A stretch of 64,000 nt of DNA, taken from assembly GCA_018398815.1 (NCBI GenBank), contig CM031628.1:6041635-6105634 (forward strand), given 5' to 3'. Under the pieces are notes generated by a model, which had not been told where the DNA came from, made no database searches, and was given only the letters and a program-made list of their open reading frames with translations. The stretch comes from Conus ventricosus (lineage: Eukaryota > Mollusca > Gastropoda > Neogastropoda > Conidae). The position numbers and the translations under genes are program-made. The stretch's first letter is position 1; each line of letters opens with the position of its first letter. Positions 34,564 through 45,674 of the stretch are shown one piece after another.

Positions 34564-35029
34564 TTAAATAAAAGAAAACAGAAAAAAAAGAAGGGGTGGG
34601 GGGGAGCATAAAATCAGGATGTCAACAGGAATATTGAATGAAATGAATACTAGATCAAGTTGGACATCTGACAGGGACAATTTTAAATTTTTCGAGTTTT
34701 CGCCACAAGGGCTTCATCAGAATAAAACACTTCATAAAACGCCCAATGCTTCACAACATGATTACTCCTCAGCAGGTACAACTATCGTTTTTAACACACA
34801 CGCACATTCTTCTTCTTCATCTCTGTCTCTCCACCCTACCCCCTCTGTCTGTCTCTCTTCCTCCCTCCCCAGTTCAGTTTTACTTTATCAGTAATAGGAT
34901 GCTGTTGAATACTTTAACTCAGTTTTAAAGCCCACTTTTACTTTATTTGTAATGGGATGTTGCTGAATACCTTTTTACCAAGGTTGGTTTATTTATGTTT
35001 TGTTTTTTTGTTTGTTTAAAACCATCACA

Positions 35030-35083
<54 letters not shown>

Positions 35084-35414
35084 CCAGAGTGACACGCATG
35101 CGCATCCTCGGATGTCTGATTCAATATTTTATTTCACGTGTGCAGGAAACCTCTGACGTCAGCAGAAGAGCCAATGAACAGCCTGGATGAGGTTGTCTTC
35201 GGCCCCGAGTCCAACTGATACCCCCCCCCTTCCCTCCCCCCACACCTAGAATAGTTCCAACCTTTCCCCTGCAGAATTGCAACCTTGTCGCAGTCGGTGT
35301 GTGTGTGTGTGTGGGGTGGGGGGGGGGGGGGGGGGGGAGCTTATGGGTCAGTGTTTGAACAACTTTGCTGAGTGCCCCAACTAATGGCAACTCACCTTGT
35401 TCCTCTTCTCTTCT
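34564..35414. other. Foldback-repeat remainder, microsatellites, no gene
   Basis: 34564-34620 completes the foldback-family copy left of LINE C. 35028-35078 is a CA run, 35221-35240 C-rich, and 35315-35338 G-rich. Nothing coding is recognised. Confidence 0.5.
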
Positions 35415-37702
35415 GCCATTAGAACAGTGCACACATTGACCTTGGAGTCGTGTGTGACTCATCCAAATTTTCCGACAACCCACCATGGACTTTCCTCGTC
35501 CTGGAGATCCACTTTGATCTGGCCTCATATCACAAAGACTCCACCAGCCCTTTGGCCGACAAGACATTTTTGCTGAACTTTGTTCTAATTTTTTTTTTTT
35601 ACTTTTTTTTAATACTTTTTTTTTAAATTTCATTTCAAACATTTACATGAACATAGGACATACATAAGCAGTAAGAATTTGGGGGAAAAAAGAGAATTCA
35701 GCAATCACACAAGCAAGAAAAAAATTTCAACATTTTTCATTTGAAAAAAAAAAAAGAGAGAAAAAAAAGTAGGTTTTGCAGAAGAAGTGGAGGGAGGGGT
35801 AGAGAAAAAGAGAGAAGATGAAAAAGAGAGGGGGAGGGGGACAGACAGAGAGAGACAGAAGGGAGGGACATTTGTTGGATGGATTGCATTCAATCAATAT
35901 GTTGACACAAGTTACTTTCACAAAGTAAATCACACTGGCCAGAAAAGAAAAACATAACCGTCAATAAAAGAGATAATAATGATGTCAGAACAGACATTTG
36001 TTCAGACTCATCTGCAACATTAGGTAGTCTGTGTGTACAGAGATCAGAGCATAACAGGTTACTAAAAGTTGACAAAGCGTTTAAGTCTGTGAATGTGGGT
36101 CATAGTCTACAGATCGAGTGATGTTTAAGTAGTTAATCATTCACAAATAATGGTTTGTACACTGACCATTTCACAGTGAATCTGCATGGTTTAATTTTAA
36201 GTGTGCGATGTGTCCTTCAATTTTATACCTATTCTTTAGTTTCCTTATAAATGCACTTATTTGTGGTAAACTGTTTTGTACTTTACAAGTGTATAAATAG
36301 TATTTTGCGAAAAGAATTATGAAATAAAAGATTACATCACTAGAAATTGCTGCATCATTACCAAATAGTATCAGTGACTCTGTTAGTCGCACATTTTGTG
36401 CATTCATACATCTTTCTTTCATTAAGTCAGTGAGGTTATTCCAGAATAATTGTACGTAATGACACTTCCAGAACACATGATCAATACTATCTTTATACTC
36501 TCCACAAAAGTCACATCTATCATTATTTTTTACAACCAATTTCCTTTAATATGATATTTGTACATAGACATCTATGTATTATTTTTAGCTGAAACCACTG
36601 GAGTTTTACATCCTGTATCTTGTGTGCGTATAAAAAAACAAGATTTCCAGTCATGGGATGTTGAGCTTGGCATCCCATTTTTCGCAGCCATTTAGGCGTT
36701 ACATTATTTGTAATCAATATATCATAATATAATCTACAACCTTTGTGAACCGAAAACAGTTGTTTAAAACACAATGATGAGTTTCGGGATGTATTGTTAT
36801 TTATATAATGCCAGACTTTTTTGCATAGTCAAGTATTACAGATCTGTAACCAGCGTAAGTAAGGAAATTGATATCAATATCATACTTATCCTTGAAACAT
36901 GTGTAAGTGAGGAACTGCCCATTATCATCAAAGAAATGGGCAACACAAAATATGTTTTTGTTATGCAATAGTTGTGAGATGATACATTTTCTTCCCATTT
37001 GAAACCGCTTGTTATAGCATAAAGGTTCGGCAAGAAGTTCAGCAGAATTTTTAGGAATGCATTTGTAGTAAAACACCTTATATGCTTCAAGAACTTCTGA
37101 CCAAAACTGATTGTATTTAGTGAATTTTGAGACAAAACTCTGGTCCGTACTTATCAATAAGTTCACACTTGGGAAAGTTATGCAACAGAAGACTTTTCCA
37201 TTTATGTTTTGTTTTCTCAGCTTTACAAATCCATGAAAGTTTCAAAGATAAGACAAATGTTTTCAAATTAGGAAGGCCCATGCCCCCATTCCTCACTATT
37301 GTGTGAAATGTTTCGACTGATTTTGTCTGATTAGGAATAGAGTTGTTTAGAACTTACCGCCAATGACATTGACAAACAAAGCACAAGACAAGACACGATG
37401 CATTTCAACCACTTGGGTCTTCTTCAGGCGAAAAAATAAATCACATTTAACATGTGGGACAGTACAAACAATGAAAAAAGAATGAAAATGACTTATCCGT
37501 TCTTGGCCATGTGTTTGGTGGGCGGAAATGACATGCGGCCAGGGGGATTATGGGAGAGGAAACGGAGGGTGGGGGTGGGGGGGTTGCGTCAGGGGAGGTG
37601 TGTGTGTGTGTGATATGATAGGGTTGTGTGTCCAGTTTATTGGGATGGTGTGATATCTATGTGATGGTTGTGGTAATGGTGGATTGATAATAATGGTAAG
37701 GG

Positions 37703-37733
<31 letters not shown>

Positions 37734-37943
37734 TGGGTGGGTGGGTGGTGGGGATTTAAGGGGAAGGATATAAATACAAAACTAAGATTAAATAGATGGA
37801 GGGTTGCTGTAACTACTGTATGAAGTGAGTGAAGGGGATGTGGTGGTGGTGTATGTAAGTGTGTGTGTATGTGTGTGTGTATGTGTGTGTGTTGGTAGGG
37901 GATTTTGCCAACTGGTGTGGAAGAGGTGAGTATGTGTGTTTGG

Positions 37944-38465
37944 TTATTGTTGGATATTGATGCCTTGGGGGTGTAGTGTGCCCAGTTTGGCAATGAGATG
38001 TGATTCTTGAGTTGTGCGTTCAAAGCTGTCACTCTGTGACTGCCAGAGTGCCATGACTTTGACATGGTCGATGTTGTGTTGGGTGTGGTTGAAGTGTAGG
38101 GCGACGGGTTTGGGTCGGTGGTGGCGGATATCGGCCAGGTGTTCAGAGATGCGTGTTTCGAGTGTGCGTGACGTTTCCCCTATGTAGATCTTGCCACACA
38201 GCTGGCAGTGGATGGCATATATAATGTTGCGGCTCTGACATGAGAATGTGCGTTTGACTGTGAAGGAGTCTTTGGGGCCCTGTAGGATGGTGTCTGGTTT
38301 GGTGAGGGGGCAGATTTTGCAGTTGGGTTTGGAGCAGGGTGAGTACCTGGTGGTGTAGCTGTGGTTCTGTTCAAACTGGACCGCACGAGGAGGTCTTTGA
38401 GGTTTTTGTCACGTTTGAATGTGATCATGGGTTTGGTATGGAAGGCGGGTTTGTGGTTATGTACA
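37944..38465 (-). pseudogene. GIY-YIG endonuclease, left arm copy
   Basis: Minus-strand frame from the spacer: FHTKPMITFKRDKNLKDLLV (linker after the RT), a CSKPNCKICP-type cysteine cluster in one frame, NIIYAIHC then CGKIYIGETSRTLETRISEH with the two halves of the GIY-YIG motif, ending GINIQQ. A frameshift near 38345 breaks it just before the cysteine cluster. The reverse transcriptase is absent. Confidence 0.8.
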
Positions 38466-38951
38466 ATGATCACATTCAAACGTGACAAAAACCTCAAAGA
38501 CCTCCTCGTGCGGTCCAGTTTGAACAGAACCACAGCTACACCACCAGGTACTCACCCCTGCTCCAAACCCAACTGCAAAATCTGCCCCCTCACCAAACCA
38601 GACACCATCCTACAGGGCCCCAAAGACTCCTTCACAGTCAAACGCACATTCTCATGTCAGAGCCGCAACATTATATATGCCATCCACTGCCAGCTGTGTG
38701 GCAAGATCTACATAGGGGAAACGTCACGCACACTCGAAACACGCATCTCTGAACACCTGGCCGATATCCGCCACCACCGACCCAAACCCGTCGCCCTACA
38801 CTTCAACCACACCCAACACAACATCGACCATGTCAAAGTCATGGCACTCTGGCAGTCACAGAGTGACAGCTTTGAACGCACAACTCAAGAATCACATCTC
38901 ATTGCCAAACTGGGCACACTACACCCCCAAGGCATCAATATCCAACAATAA
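38466..38951 (+). CDS. GIY-YIG endonuclease domain, right arm copy (open)
   Basis: The intact version of the same region: starts at MITFKRDKNLKDLLVRSSLN, then a CSKPNCKICPL cysteine cluster, NIIYAIHCQLCGKIYIGETS with the catalytic fold, TRISEHLADIRHH, and a stop after GINIQQ. All in one frame of about 160 codons. It is only the C-terminal domain of a Penelope-like polyprotein; the RT is missing, so it cannot act alone in retrotransposition. Confidence 0.85.
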   Translation: MITFKRDKNLKDLLVRSSLNRTTATPPGTHPCSKPNCKICPLTKPDTILQGPKDSFTVKRTFSCQSRNIIYAIHCQLCGKIYIGETSRTLETRISEHLADIRHHRPKPVALHFNHTQHNIDHVKVMALWQSQSDSFERTTQESHLIAKLGTLHPQGINIQQ

Positions 38952-40047
38952 CCAAACACACATACTCACCTCTTCCACACCAGTTGGCAAAATCCCCTAC
39001 CAACACACACACATACACACACACATTTCACACACACTTACATACACCACCACCACATCCCCTTCACTCACTTCATACAGTAGTTACAGCAACCCTCCAT
39101 CTATTTAATCTTAGTTTTGTATTTATATCCTTCCCTTAAATCCCCACCCACCCACCCACCCACCTTTTTTTTTTTTTTTTTTTTTTTTTTCCCTTACCAT
39201 TATTATAATCCACCATTACCACAACCATCACATAGATATCACACCATCCCAATAAACTGGACACACAACCCTATCATATCACACACACACACACCTCCCC
39301 TGACGCAACCCCCCCACCCCCCACCCTCCGTTTCCTCTCCCATAATCCCCCTGGCCGCATGTCATTTCCGCCCACCAAACACATGGCCAAGAACGGATAA
39401 GTCATTTTCATTCTTTTTTCATTGTTTGTACTGTCCCACATGTTAAATGTGATTTATTTTTTCGCCTGAAGAAGACCCAAGTGGTTGAAATGCATCGTGT
39501 CTTGTCTTGTGCTTTGTTTGTCAATGTCATTGGCGGTAAGTTCTAAACAACTCTATTCCTAATCTTGCTTCGTTCGCCGCCGTCAGTCACTCCATTTTGA
39601 TTTTGTCTGGTTTCCTGTTCCAAAAAAATTTATAACAAATTTGTTTACACGTTTGAAAAAATATGTCTTGTTGGTTTGGCAAAAGGAGCCAGAGATGAGT
39701 CAGTTTTGAAAGGATTATAGATTTTAATATTGCAACTCTGCCAAGAGGTGTGATCTGATGTTTGACCCATATTTTGAACAGATACTTTACTTCTGCTAAT
39801 TTTTCTGAGTAATTAACTTCAAGACATCCTTTTAAATCATTAGTGAGCCAATACCTAACACACAAAATTTCGGCGGATTCCAGTTTAAACCTAAGTGTTC
39901 CATATACCGAGTTGTGGAATTCTTGCAACTCCCTAGCCAGTCACACTTTGTTCTAAATTTCTATTCTTTCAAACAATATATTGATGGTTCCAACTGTAGA
40001 GAGGAGATGGCCTCTGCTGCATATTGCTCTACAGCTCCCTCTCATCA

Positions 40048-40115
40048 TGTATTATAGTAAGGGGTGAGAAAGTGAGGGAGACAGACATGTAGACCTTGAC
40101 ACACTTTGATGCAAG

Positions 40116-40147
<32 letters not shown>

Positions 40148-40700
40148 GTGAGGGAGACAGAGACATATATGTAGACCATGACACACTTTGATGCAAGGAG
40201 AGAGAGAGAGAGGAGAAAGATGCAAAGAGGAAAAAAGAAAAAAGATACAAAGAGGAACAGAGGCAGACAGAAGGAAAAGGAGAGGAGGTGGGAAAGAAAA
40301 AGAGAAAGAGGATGTAAGCTGAAAAACTTAGATAATCTAGAAAGGGAGGAATAGCAGTGTGTCAGAGAATAGCAGAATAAAGTAAGGGGAAGGGGAATCT
40401 AGGAAAGGGTGGTGGTGGTGGGGGGGGGGGTAGGAAAATGATATGAAGTGTGGGGTACGCTGTCAGTGCAGTGACAGGTAGAGGGCACGATGAGGATAAA
40501 CCCTACAGCCCAGTGAAACCAACTGATTAAAGTTTACAGCAAATGGTGCATTATGCCATCTGGTTTCCCAGACTGGGTTTTCTGATGTCCTCTCTTTCTC
40601 TAGAACAGCATGTGAACATATATACATGTCTAAGAACTCGGTGTGTCCAGTGTATCCCGTTTTTCATCTCTGTAACCAAGTCGTTCCGCTTATTTGAGTT
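40048..40700. other. GA-rich repeat and unassigned sequence
   Basis: Two copies of GTGAGGGAGACAGACATGTAGACCTTGACACACTTTGATGCAAGG with GA runs at 40070-40215, then purine-rich DNA to 40430. No gene seen. Confidence 0.6.
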
Positions 40701-41400
40701 TTTCTTTTAAAGTGATTGTTTGCGCTGTACATATGCACTTTTCTTTAAACAGTGGAAGTACTCTGTACTTGTTTTCTCTTCGGCATAGTAATGCGATGTG
40801 ATTGTGCATTTTCATGTGATTGTTTGCGCTGTACATATGCTCTTTTCTTTAAACAGTGGAAGTTGTAGCTCTCACTTTTTTTGAATGGCCCCCTTCCTTT
40901 CCCCCCCCCCTTCTCAAATGGCCTCCACCTCTGTATTTTCTCTTCAGCATAGTAATATGATGTGATTGAGCTTTTTCACGTAATTGTCTGCACAGTGCAT
41001 ATGCTCTTTCTTTACACAGTGGAATTTGTGGCTTTCACTTGGATTTGCCCCCCCCCCCCCCCCACTTGTGCCTCCGTGTCACTGTGTTTTTGGTCAGTAT
41101 AGTTATAGTATGTCATTGAGCTTTTCCATGTAAACGTTTGAGCTTTTTATTTTCAAATTTATTTTGAGTTTCGTCAATGATTTCGTTACATTCAAGGACA
41201 CACACACACACACGCACACGCACACACCACGCACACGCACACACACACACACACAGACATACACATATCTATCACACATCAGTCTGGGTTTGTTTGTTTT
41301 GTTGTCTTCCAACCTCTTTATTACAACCATTTTCGTTTTTGAAAAGAAAAGTAATGTTTGATGCTCTTTCCTTTAAACAGTGTGATAGCTTTTTACATGA
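40700..41400. repeat. Diverged tandem repeat, about 120-150 bp unit
   Basis: Recurring blocks AGTAATGCGATGTGATTG, TTCATGTGATTGTTTGCGCT, GTACATATGCTCTTTTCTTT and AAACAGTGGAAGT at about 40705, 40795, 40950, 41098 and 41360. C runs (40900, 41050) and a CA run (41199-41253) lie between. No coding potential. Confidence 0.6.
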
Positions 41401-41452
41401 CCAAACAATCTGATTTCAAATCTCTTTTTGTTTTTGTGGCTTCTCTGATCTG

Positions 41453-41454
<2 letters not shown>

Positions 41455-41520
<66 letters not shown>

Positions 41521-41596
41521 CCCCAGGGCTGGGTGAAAAAAGCATGTGCAATTTGCTTATCTCATTACCCTGGTGAAATAAAATTTCGTTCGTTTG

Positions 41597-41649
<53 letters not shown>

Positions 41650-41795
41650 CTCTCTTTCTCTCTCTCTCTCCTCGTCTGTGATGAAAACATTGAAAACAAA
41701 AGAAAAATAAATTTTCAAGAAATGTGTGTGTGCGTGCGTGTACACATGCGAGCGTGTGTGCGTGCATGCATGCGTGTGCGTGTGTGTGTGTGTGC

Positions 41796-41829
<34 letters not shown>

Positions 41830-41885
41830 CTCTGTGTATGTGTGTGTGTGCCTCTGTGTGTGTGTTGTGTGTGTGTGTGTGACGG
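41455..41885. repeat. CT and GT microsatellite cluster
   Basis: CT runs at 41455-41518 and 41602-41670, then GT-rich DNA at 41722-41880. Confidence 0.95.
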
Positions 41886-42389
41886 TCGCTAAGCCGGACT
41901 TCCACCACCTTTAACTACACTTAACTGCTTTTCCCAGACAAAACACATCAAACAAACCACACAAAAAAACCGCTTCCAAGTGCTTATATTTACATACACA
42001 TCATTTAAAACAAGGGGGAAGCAAACAATAACGACAAATATACAACCTTGTCAGTTATACCAAATGGGAAACAACCCACAACCACTGTGATCGACTCCCT
42101 TTACAGTAAACCGAAGATACCATGACCCTGAGACCTTTAGGGAATGGCTTCCCTGCCACTAATGAAAACACTCGGGTCTGGCGTCGCATTAGAGAGGCAA
42201 GGCCAACCACTGAGTGCAAAGGTTATGGACCTAGAGTGTTGAATGACAGTGAATGACACTGCACACACCAGGGCAGTACCACCACCTGCAAAACAAAAGG
42301 CTAAGGGACCAGGCCGGCTCCCTATGAATGATTCGAATATCCCTCAACAACTGGGACGCAAGTGGATGACATACGATGTGGAGGGATTC
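41886..42389. other. No gene recognised
   Basis: Left flank of piggyBac 2. Ordinary composition; nothing matched. Confidence 0.4.
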
Positions 42390-42419
42390 TTAACCCTTCC
42401 CGTACGTCGCCAAAAAACT

Positions 42420-42585
42420 CACACGCCGTACATCGTGGGTGCGCACACACCCATGGTCGTTATATAGGCGATTCGGTGAATAGTCCCTCGCCGTACATCG
42501 TGGGTGCACACACACCCATGGTCGTTATATAGGCGATTCGGTGAATAGTCCTCGCCGTACATCGTGGTGCACACACACCCATGTC
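42420..42585. repeat. Subterminal repeats of piggyBac 2, left end
   Basis: Three units of CGCCGTACATCGTGGGTGCACACACACCCATG, the first two each followed by GTCGTTATATAGGCGATTCGGTGAATAGTC. Each GGGTG..CACCC part can form a stem. Confidence 0.8.
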
Positions 42586-42589
42586 TCTC

Positions 42590-42599
42590 TCTCTGTCTG

Positions 42600-42632
<33 letters not shown>

Positions 42633-42928
42633 CACACACACACGTACACACGCACACATGCACGCACACGCACGCACGCAAGCACGCACACACACACACG
42701 GAGCGGGCACATTACGTGCATGCACGTGCACACACGCACACACACACACTCTCTCTTTCTCCCTCTCTCTCGCATGCATGCACACGCATGCATGCATGCA
42801 TGCACACTCACACACACGCGCGCGCACGTGCGCCCATGCGCACACACATTCGCATACACACACGCACACACACATACACACACACACTGGCGCGCGCGCA
42901 CACGCACACGCACACACACACACAGAGG

Positions 42929-42997
<69 letters not shown>

Positions 42998-43050
42998 TCT
43001 GAAATCACTATATGTGGGAAGACGTTAAACGAAAGAACAACAACAACAAC

Positions 43051-43103
<53 letters not shown>

Positions 43104-43155
43104 TGTCTGAAATCACTATATGTGGGAAGACGTTAAACGAAAGAACAACAACAAC

Positions 43156-43214
<59 letters not shown>

Positions 43215-43257
43215 ACACACGTACACACTCAATCACACACACACACACACACTCAAT

Positions 43258-43299
<42 letters not shown>

Positions 43300-43300
43300 A
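42590..43300. repeat. CA/CT microsatellites with duplicated SINE-tail-like motif
   Basis: Nearly 700 bp of CA-type repeats. A 50-bp motif (CTGTCTGAAATCACTATATG, TGGGAAGACGTTAAACGAAAGAACAACAAC) occurs twice, at 42995-43053 and 43103-43158. GGGAAGACGTTAAAC plus CAA repeats is familiar to me as a SINE-like 3' tail in molluscs. The very long reading frames here are artefacts. Confidence 0.85.
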
Positions 43301-43617
43301 TCCGTGTTGTCTTGAATGAAATTCAGTGCATCTTCTGGGGCTGAAAAAAAAAAAAAAAGAAATATAAAATTTCTTTCCCGTTCCGCGTTTGTGTTTCTGT
43401 TTACGTATGTGTAATATATGTAAAGTGTGCATGCATGTTTCTATGCTGAGATGTGTGTGTGTAAGTATATGCATCAAATTCAATGTGTGTCTGTACTTTT
43501 AGAGCATAAACTGACGTTCATCAATACACGCTTTGATCGTTGCTCACTGCACACATGCACATCTGGTTATATTGACTGCTCAAAGCGTATGAGGCAAATG
43601 AGGGGCTGAATACTTAC

Positions 43618-43708
43618 AGTTTAGTGCTTCAACAGCATCGTCTGGTTCAGCTCCATTGGCAACATTCAGGGCTTCAAATATGTTGAGACGTTCCATTATG
43701 GATGCAGC
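43618..43708 (-). CDS. Candidate transposase-gene exon retained in piggyBac 2
   Basis: A 91-bp minus-strand open stretch between a TTTGCAG acceptor and a GTAAGTA donor, with an ATG in frame: MERLNIFEALNVANGAEPDD then AVEALN. Acidic, short N-terminal exons are usual in piggyBac transposase genes, and its place inside the element fits. No catalytic domain follows, so the assignment rests on position and style only. Confidence 0.4.
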
Positions 43709-44284
43709 CTGCAAATATTCATATGTACCATTTTATTTCATGGTTCCCAAAATACATATTTTGTTTGATCTAACCATCCGTTTTCAGCTCTATAGCTGTG
43801 CTGCATAGATTTGCTGTATGCAATAAATTTGACTTGCTTTCATGTACTTTCAGGCGATGAAGCCTTTTTACTGCTGTGAGTGTTGTAACAATTACCATCA
43901 ATTTATTACTGTAGTCTATACGATCAATGAAATTAGTTTCACATGCTAAAATTACAAATCATAGAACACAAACGCAGAATGTAGTTGCATCGCACCTACT
44001 ACAGACACAATGTTATGCTCGTTTGACTACAGCTCCTGTAATATAAAAAGAGCATGAGCAATAAGTGTGAAGAAGATCGATCCTGTTATGGAATGCAGTG
44101 TAACATTATGTATAAAATGAGAGATAGGTAAACAGAAAATGTGAATGTATACTTACTTTGAAACACAACGAAACTTCAGCACGTGGCAATGTGGAACTTT
44201 TCCACAGGCTTCAGTGGCGGGAATGTGACGTCAGTAAACCACGCAGTACCTATATTTTGCACACGGCACTGTTCTGTCGAGCTC
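43709..44284. other. Internal piggyBac 2 sequence, no further gene
   Basis: AT-rich, no open frame. It would hold the promoter of the minus-strand exon. A TGACGTCA box (CRE-like) is at 44226-44233 (GTGACGTCAG). Confidence 0.35.
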
Positions 44285-44339
44285 TTAGATGATGCTAGCA
44301 CAGTGTGTGGAAACTTCCATTACTGAGTAGGCTAAGCAC

Positions 44340-44510
44340 GCATAGTTTCTTCTTTGGGAGTATGGGTGTGTGTGCACCCACGACGTACGGCCCGCATAGT
44401 TCCTTCTTTGGCAGTATGGGTGTGTGTGCACCCACGATGTACGGCCCGCACAGTTCCTTCTTTGGCAGTATGGGTGTGTGTGCACCCACGAAGTACAGGG
44501 AAGGTTATAC
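44340..44510. repeat. Subterminal repeats of piggyBac 2, right end
   Basis: Three units of CTTCTTTGGCAGTATGGGTG, TGTGTGCACCCACGATGTACGGCCCGCA, in opposite orientation to the left set. A fourth diverged unit (ATGGGTGCATTTGCACCCACGGTGTACGGG) runs into the right terminus. Confidence 0.8.
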
Positions 44511-44699
44511 GATGTTTTTGTTGTTTGATTATTTGTTTATTTAAAGGCAAAATGGCATCATTTTTGGGTAGTACGTGCCCAGTCCCTTTACTAACAAAGT
44601 CATAAAATTTCAGTAAGATTGTATGCACAATAACTGAAATATGAAACATTAAATAAAAGTATGGGTGCATTTGCACCCACGGTGTACGGGAAGGGTTAA

Positions 44700-45458
44700 A
44701 AGGGGGGAAAAAACAAGGGAGACGACTACGGACACTGAAGATCCTTTTCTCCTGTATTCTCCCCTAACTGGCTAGACTCACTATATGTCACCTCCCGCTC
44801 ACCAATTTTCTTGTGGCTGAACATCTTGCAATCACATCAACACAGTGACATCATTAAAATACACCAATAAAACAAGATTTGGAAAAGAGGCACGTATCAA
44901 CAAAACGACTCTGTTAAACGTGGCCGGCTAAAGACGACGACAAAGATGAAGACGTCGAAGATGAAGACGATGTCGAAGATGAAGATGATGATGAAGATGA
45001 AGACGAAGATGAAGAGGACAGCGAAGATGAAGATAACGTTGAAGATGAAGACGATGATGAAGACGAAAGTGAGGATAATGACAAAATCCCCCGTAGTGCT
45101 ACCCACTGCCCATCACTTGACCCTATCAACCCATGAAGGGCATCAAACCTATGCAAATACGCAACACTGACTGCACCAAAACTTGACTCGTTGATTTCTC
45201 CTCCTCACATCTACACTATGGCGGGTGCCCTCTGCTGCCCCACCCTGGTGCAGACAGGACAGCTGTTGAACACCTGATACCTCGCTGGATACTGGGTAAC
45301 TCACAGAGTAACTTGGCGAGTGGCTGGATTCCTGCTGCCTCACCCAGGCACATCGGGGGTCGACGGGACCTCAGCTGCTGGAAATGCTCTTGGGGCACCT
45401 CCCTGTATGCAAGGTGCGAGGAAGACCTGCAGGGGGCACCTTATCACAGGACTGGATC
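44700..45458. other. Unassigned; includes acidic GAAGATGA repeat frame
   Basis: 44935-45090 is a GAAGATGA/GACGATGA repeat. In one plus frame (about 44929-45136) it reads almost only Asp and Glu and ends at a stop after SLDPINP. It may be a low-complexity microsatellite. The rest shows nothing recognisable. Confidence 0.4.
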
Positions 45459-45674
45459 GGCCACCAGGGGTGGGATTTATCCGCGGATTTCTGCGGTAGA
45501 TCCTTGTTCGTTCCGCGCAACAGCGTGTCAGTTCCGCGGAAGCGATCTGTGATTCTCATTCATGTCTTCAAAAACATCGGGTGTCATTTATCCACAAACT
45601 GTTCGACATTCTTAAACGGCTTCGATTCGCAGTTAACTTGGTAACTTTCTCCTTCCGGTTTTGCGATCTTCAAA

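Larger units (their letters stand above)
37319..39609. mobile_element. Penelope-like inverted dimer: 1.1-kb palindrome with TSD
   Basis: Arms 37330-38428 and 38466-39563 are nearly identical inverted copies of a Penelope-like 3' part, head to head around a 37-bp spacer. The left arm's coding frame continues through the spacer, so the spacer belongs to the left copy. The whole is flanked by GATTTTGTCTG at 37319-37329 and 39599-39609. A 35-bp extra stretch (39564-39598) sits before the right repeat. A few substitutions and single-base indels between the arms (for example in the G runs near 37570 and the CA runs near 39020) argue against a simple assembly foldback. Confidence 0.85.
36171..39930 (-). 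pseudogene. L1/Tx1-like ORF2 C-terminal region, interrupted
   Basis: 39587-39928 reads KIWVKHQITPLGRVAILKSIILSKLTHLWLLLPN and FFWNRKPDKIK, the hallmark region after the RT in L1/Tx1-type LINEs. It resumes beyond the insertion with NGGMGLPNLK (about 37270-37300), then 36801-37166, then WLRKMGCQ, QDVKLQWFQLKIIHRCL (36560-36640), and a final CDFCGEYKDSIDHVFWKC zinc-binding tail (36171-36539). At least three frameshifts besides the insertion. Confidence 0.8.
35577..39956 (-). mobile_element. L1/Tx1-like LINE, 5'-truncated, split by a Penelope palindrome
   Basis: Flanked by ACTTTGTTCTAA at 35577-35588 and 39945-39956 (TSD). The poly(A) tail appears as T runs at 35589-35625 next to the left TSD, so the element lies on the minus strand. 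Coding sequence occupies 36171-37318 and 39610-39930; these join across the palindrome. The reverse transcriptase core is missing through 5' truncation. Confidence 0.85.
35415..40047 (+). mobile_element. LINE D fragment (I/Nimb-like), split by an L1/Tx1-like insertion
   Basis: Plus-strand translation at 35440-35560 (SSKFSDNPPWTFLVLEIHFDLAS) matches the region just before RNase H in LINE B (SKFPDQPPWTFFTPEIRFDL). RNase H itself continues at 39957-40047 (YIDGSN, SAAYCSTAPS). The two parts would be adjacent in an intact element, so what lies between is an insertion. Diverged from LINE A/B, so it is an older family member. Confidence 0.75.
42390..44699. mobile_element. piggyBac-type element 2, 2.3 kb
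   Basis: TTAA at 42390-42393 and 44696-44699. Perfect 12-bp terminal inverted repeats CCCTTCCCGTAC (42394-42405) and GTACGGGAAGGG (44684-44695). Both ends carry inverted subterminal copies of a GGGTGTGTGTGCACCCACG..GTACGG unit. The middle is mostly CA repeats, plus one candidate transposase exon on the minus strand. No DDD catalytic core is seen, so it is non-autonomous. Confidence 0.9.

Noticed and set aside
42419..43315. Frames of up to 244 codons of Thr-His, Cys-Val or Leu-Ser repeats
   Set aside because: Translations of CA/GT and CT dinucleotide repeats on both strands; no independent coding evidence. The same applies near 13.9-14.3, 17.2-17.6, 31.0-31.7 and 41.5-41.9 kb.
44929..45136. 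Acidic Asp/Glu-rich protein gene
   Set aside because: The frame follows a GAAGATGA microsatellite, has no clear start or splice sites, and no similarity I can name; kept only as a low-complexity note.
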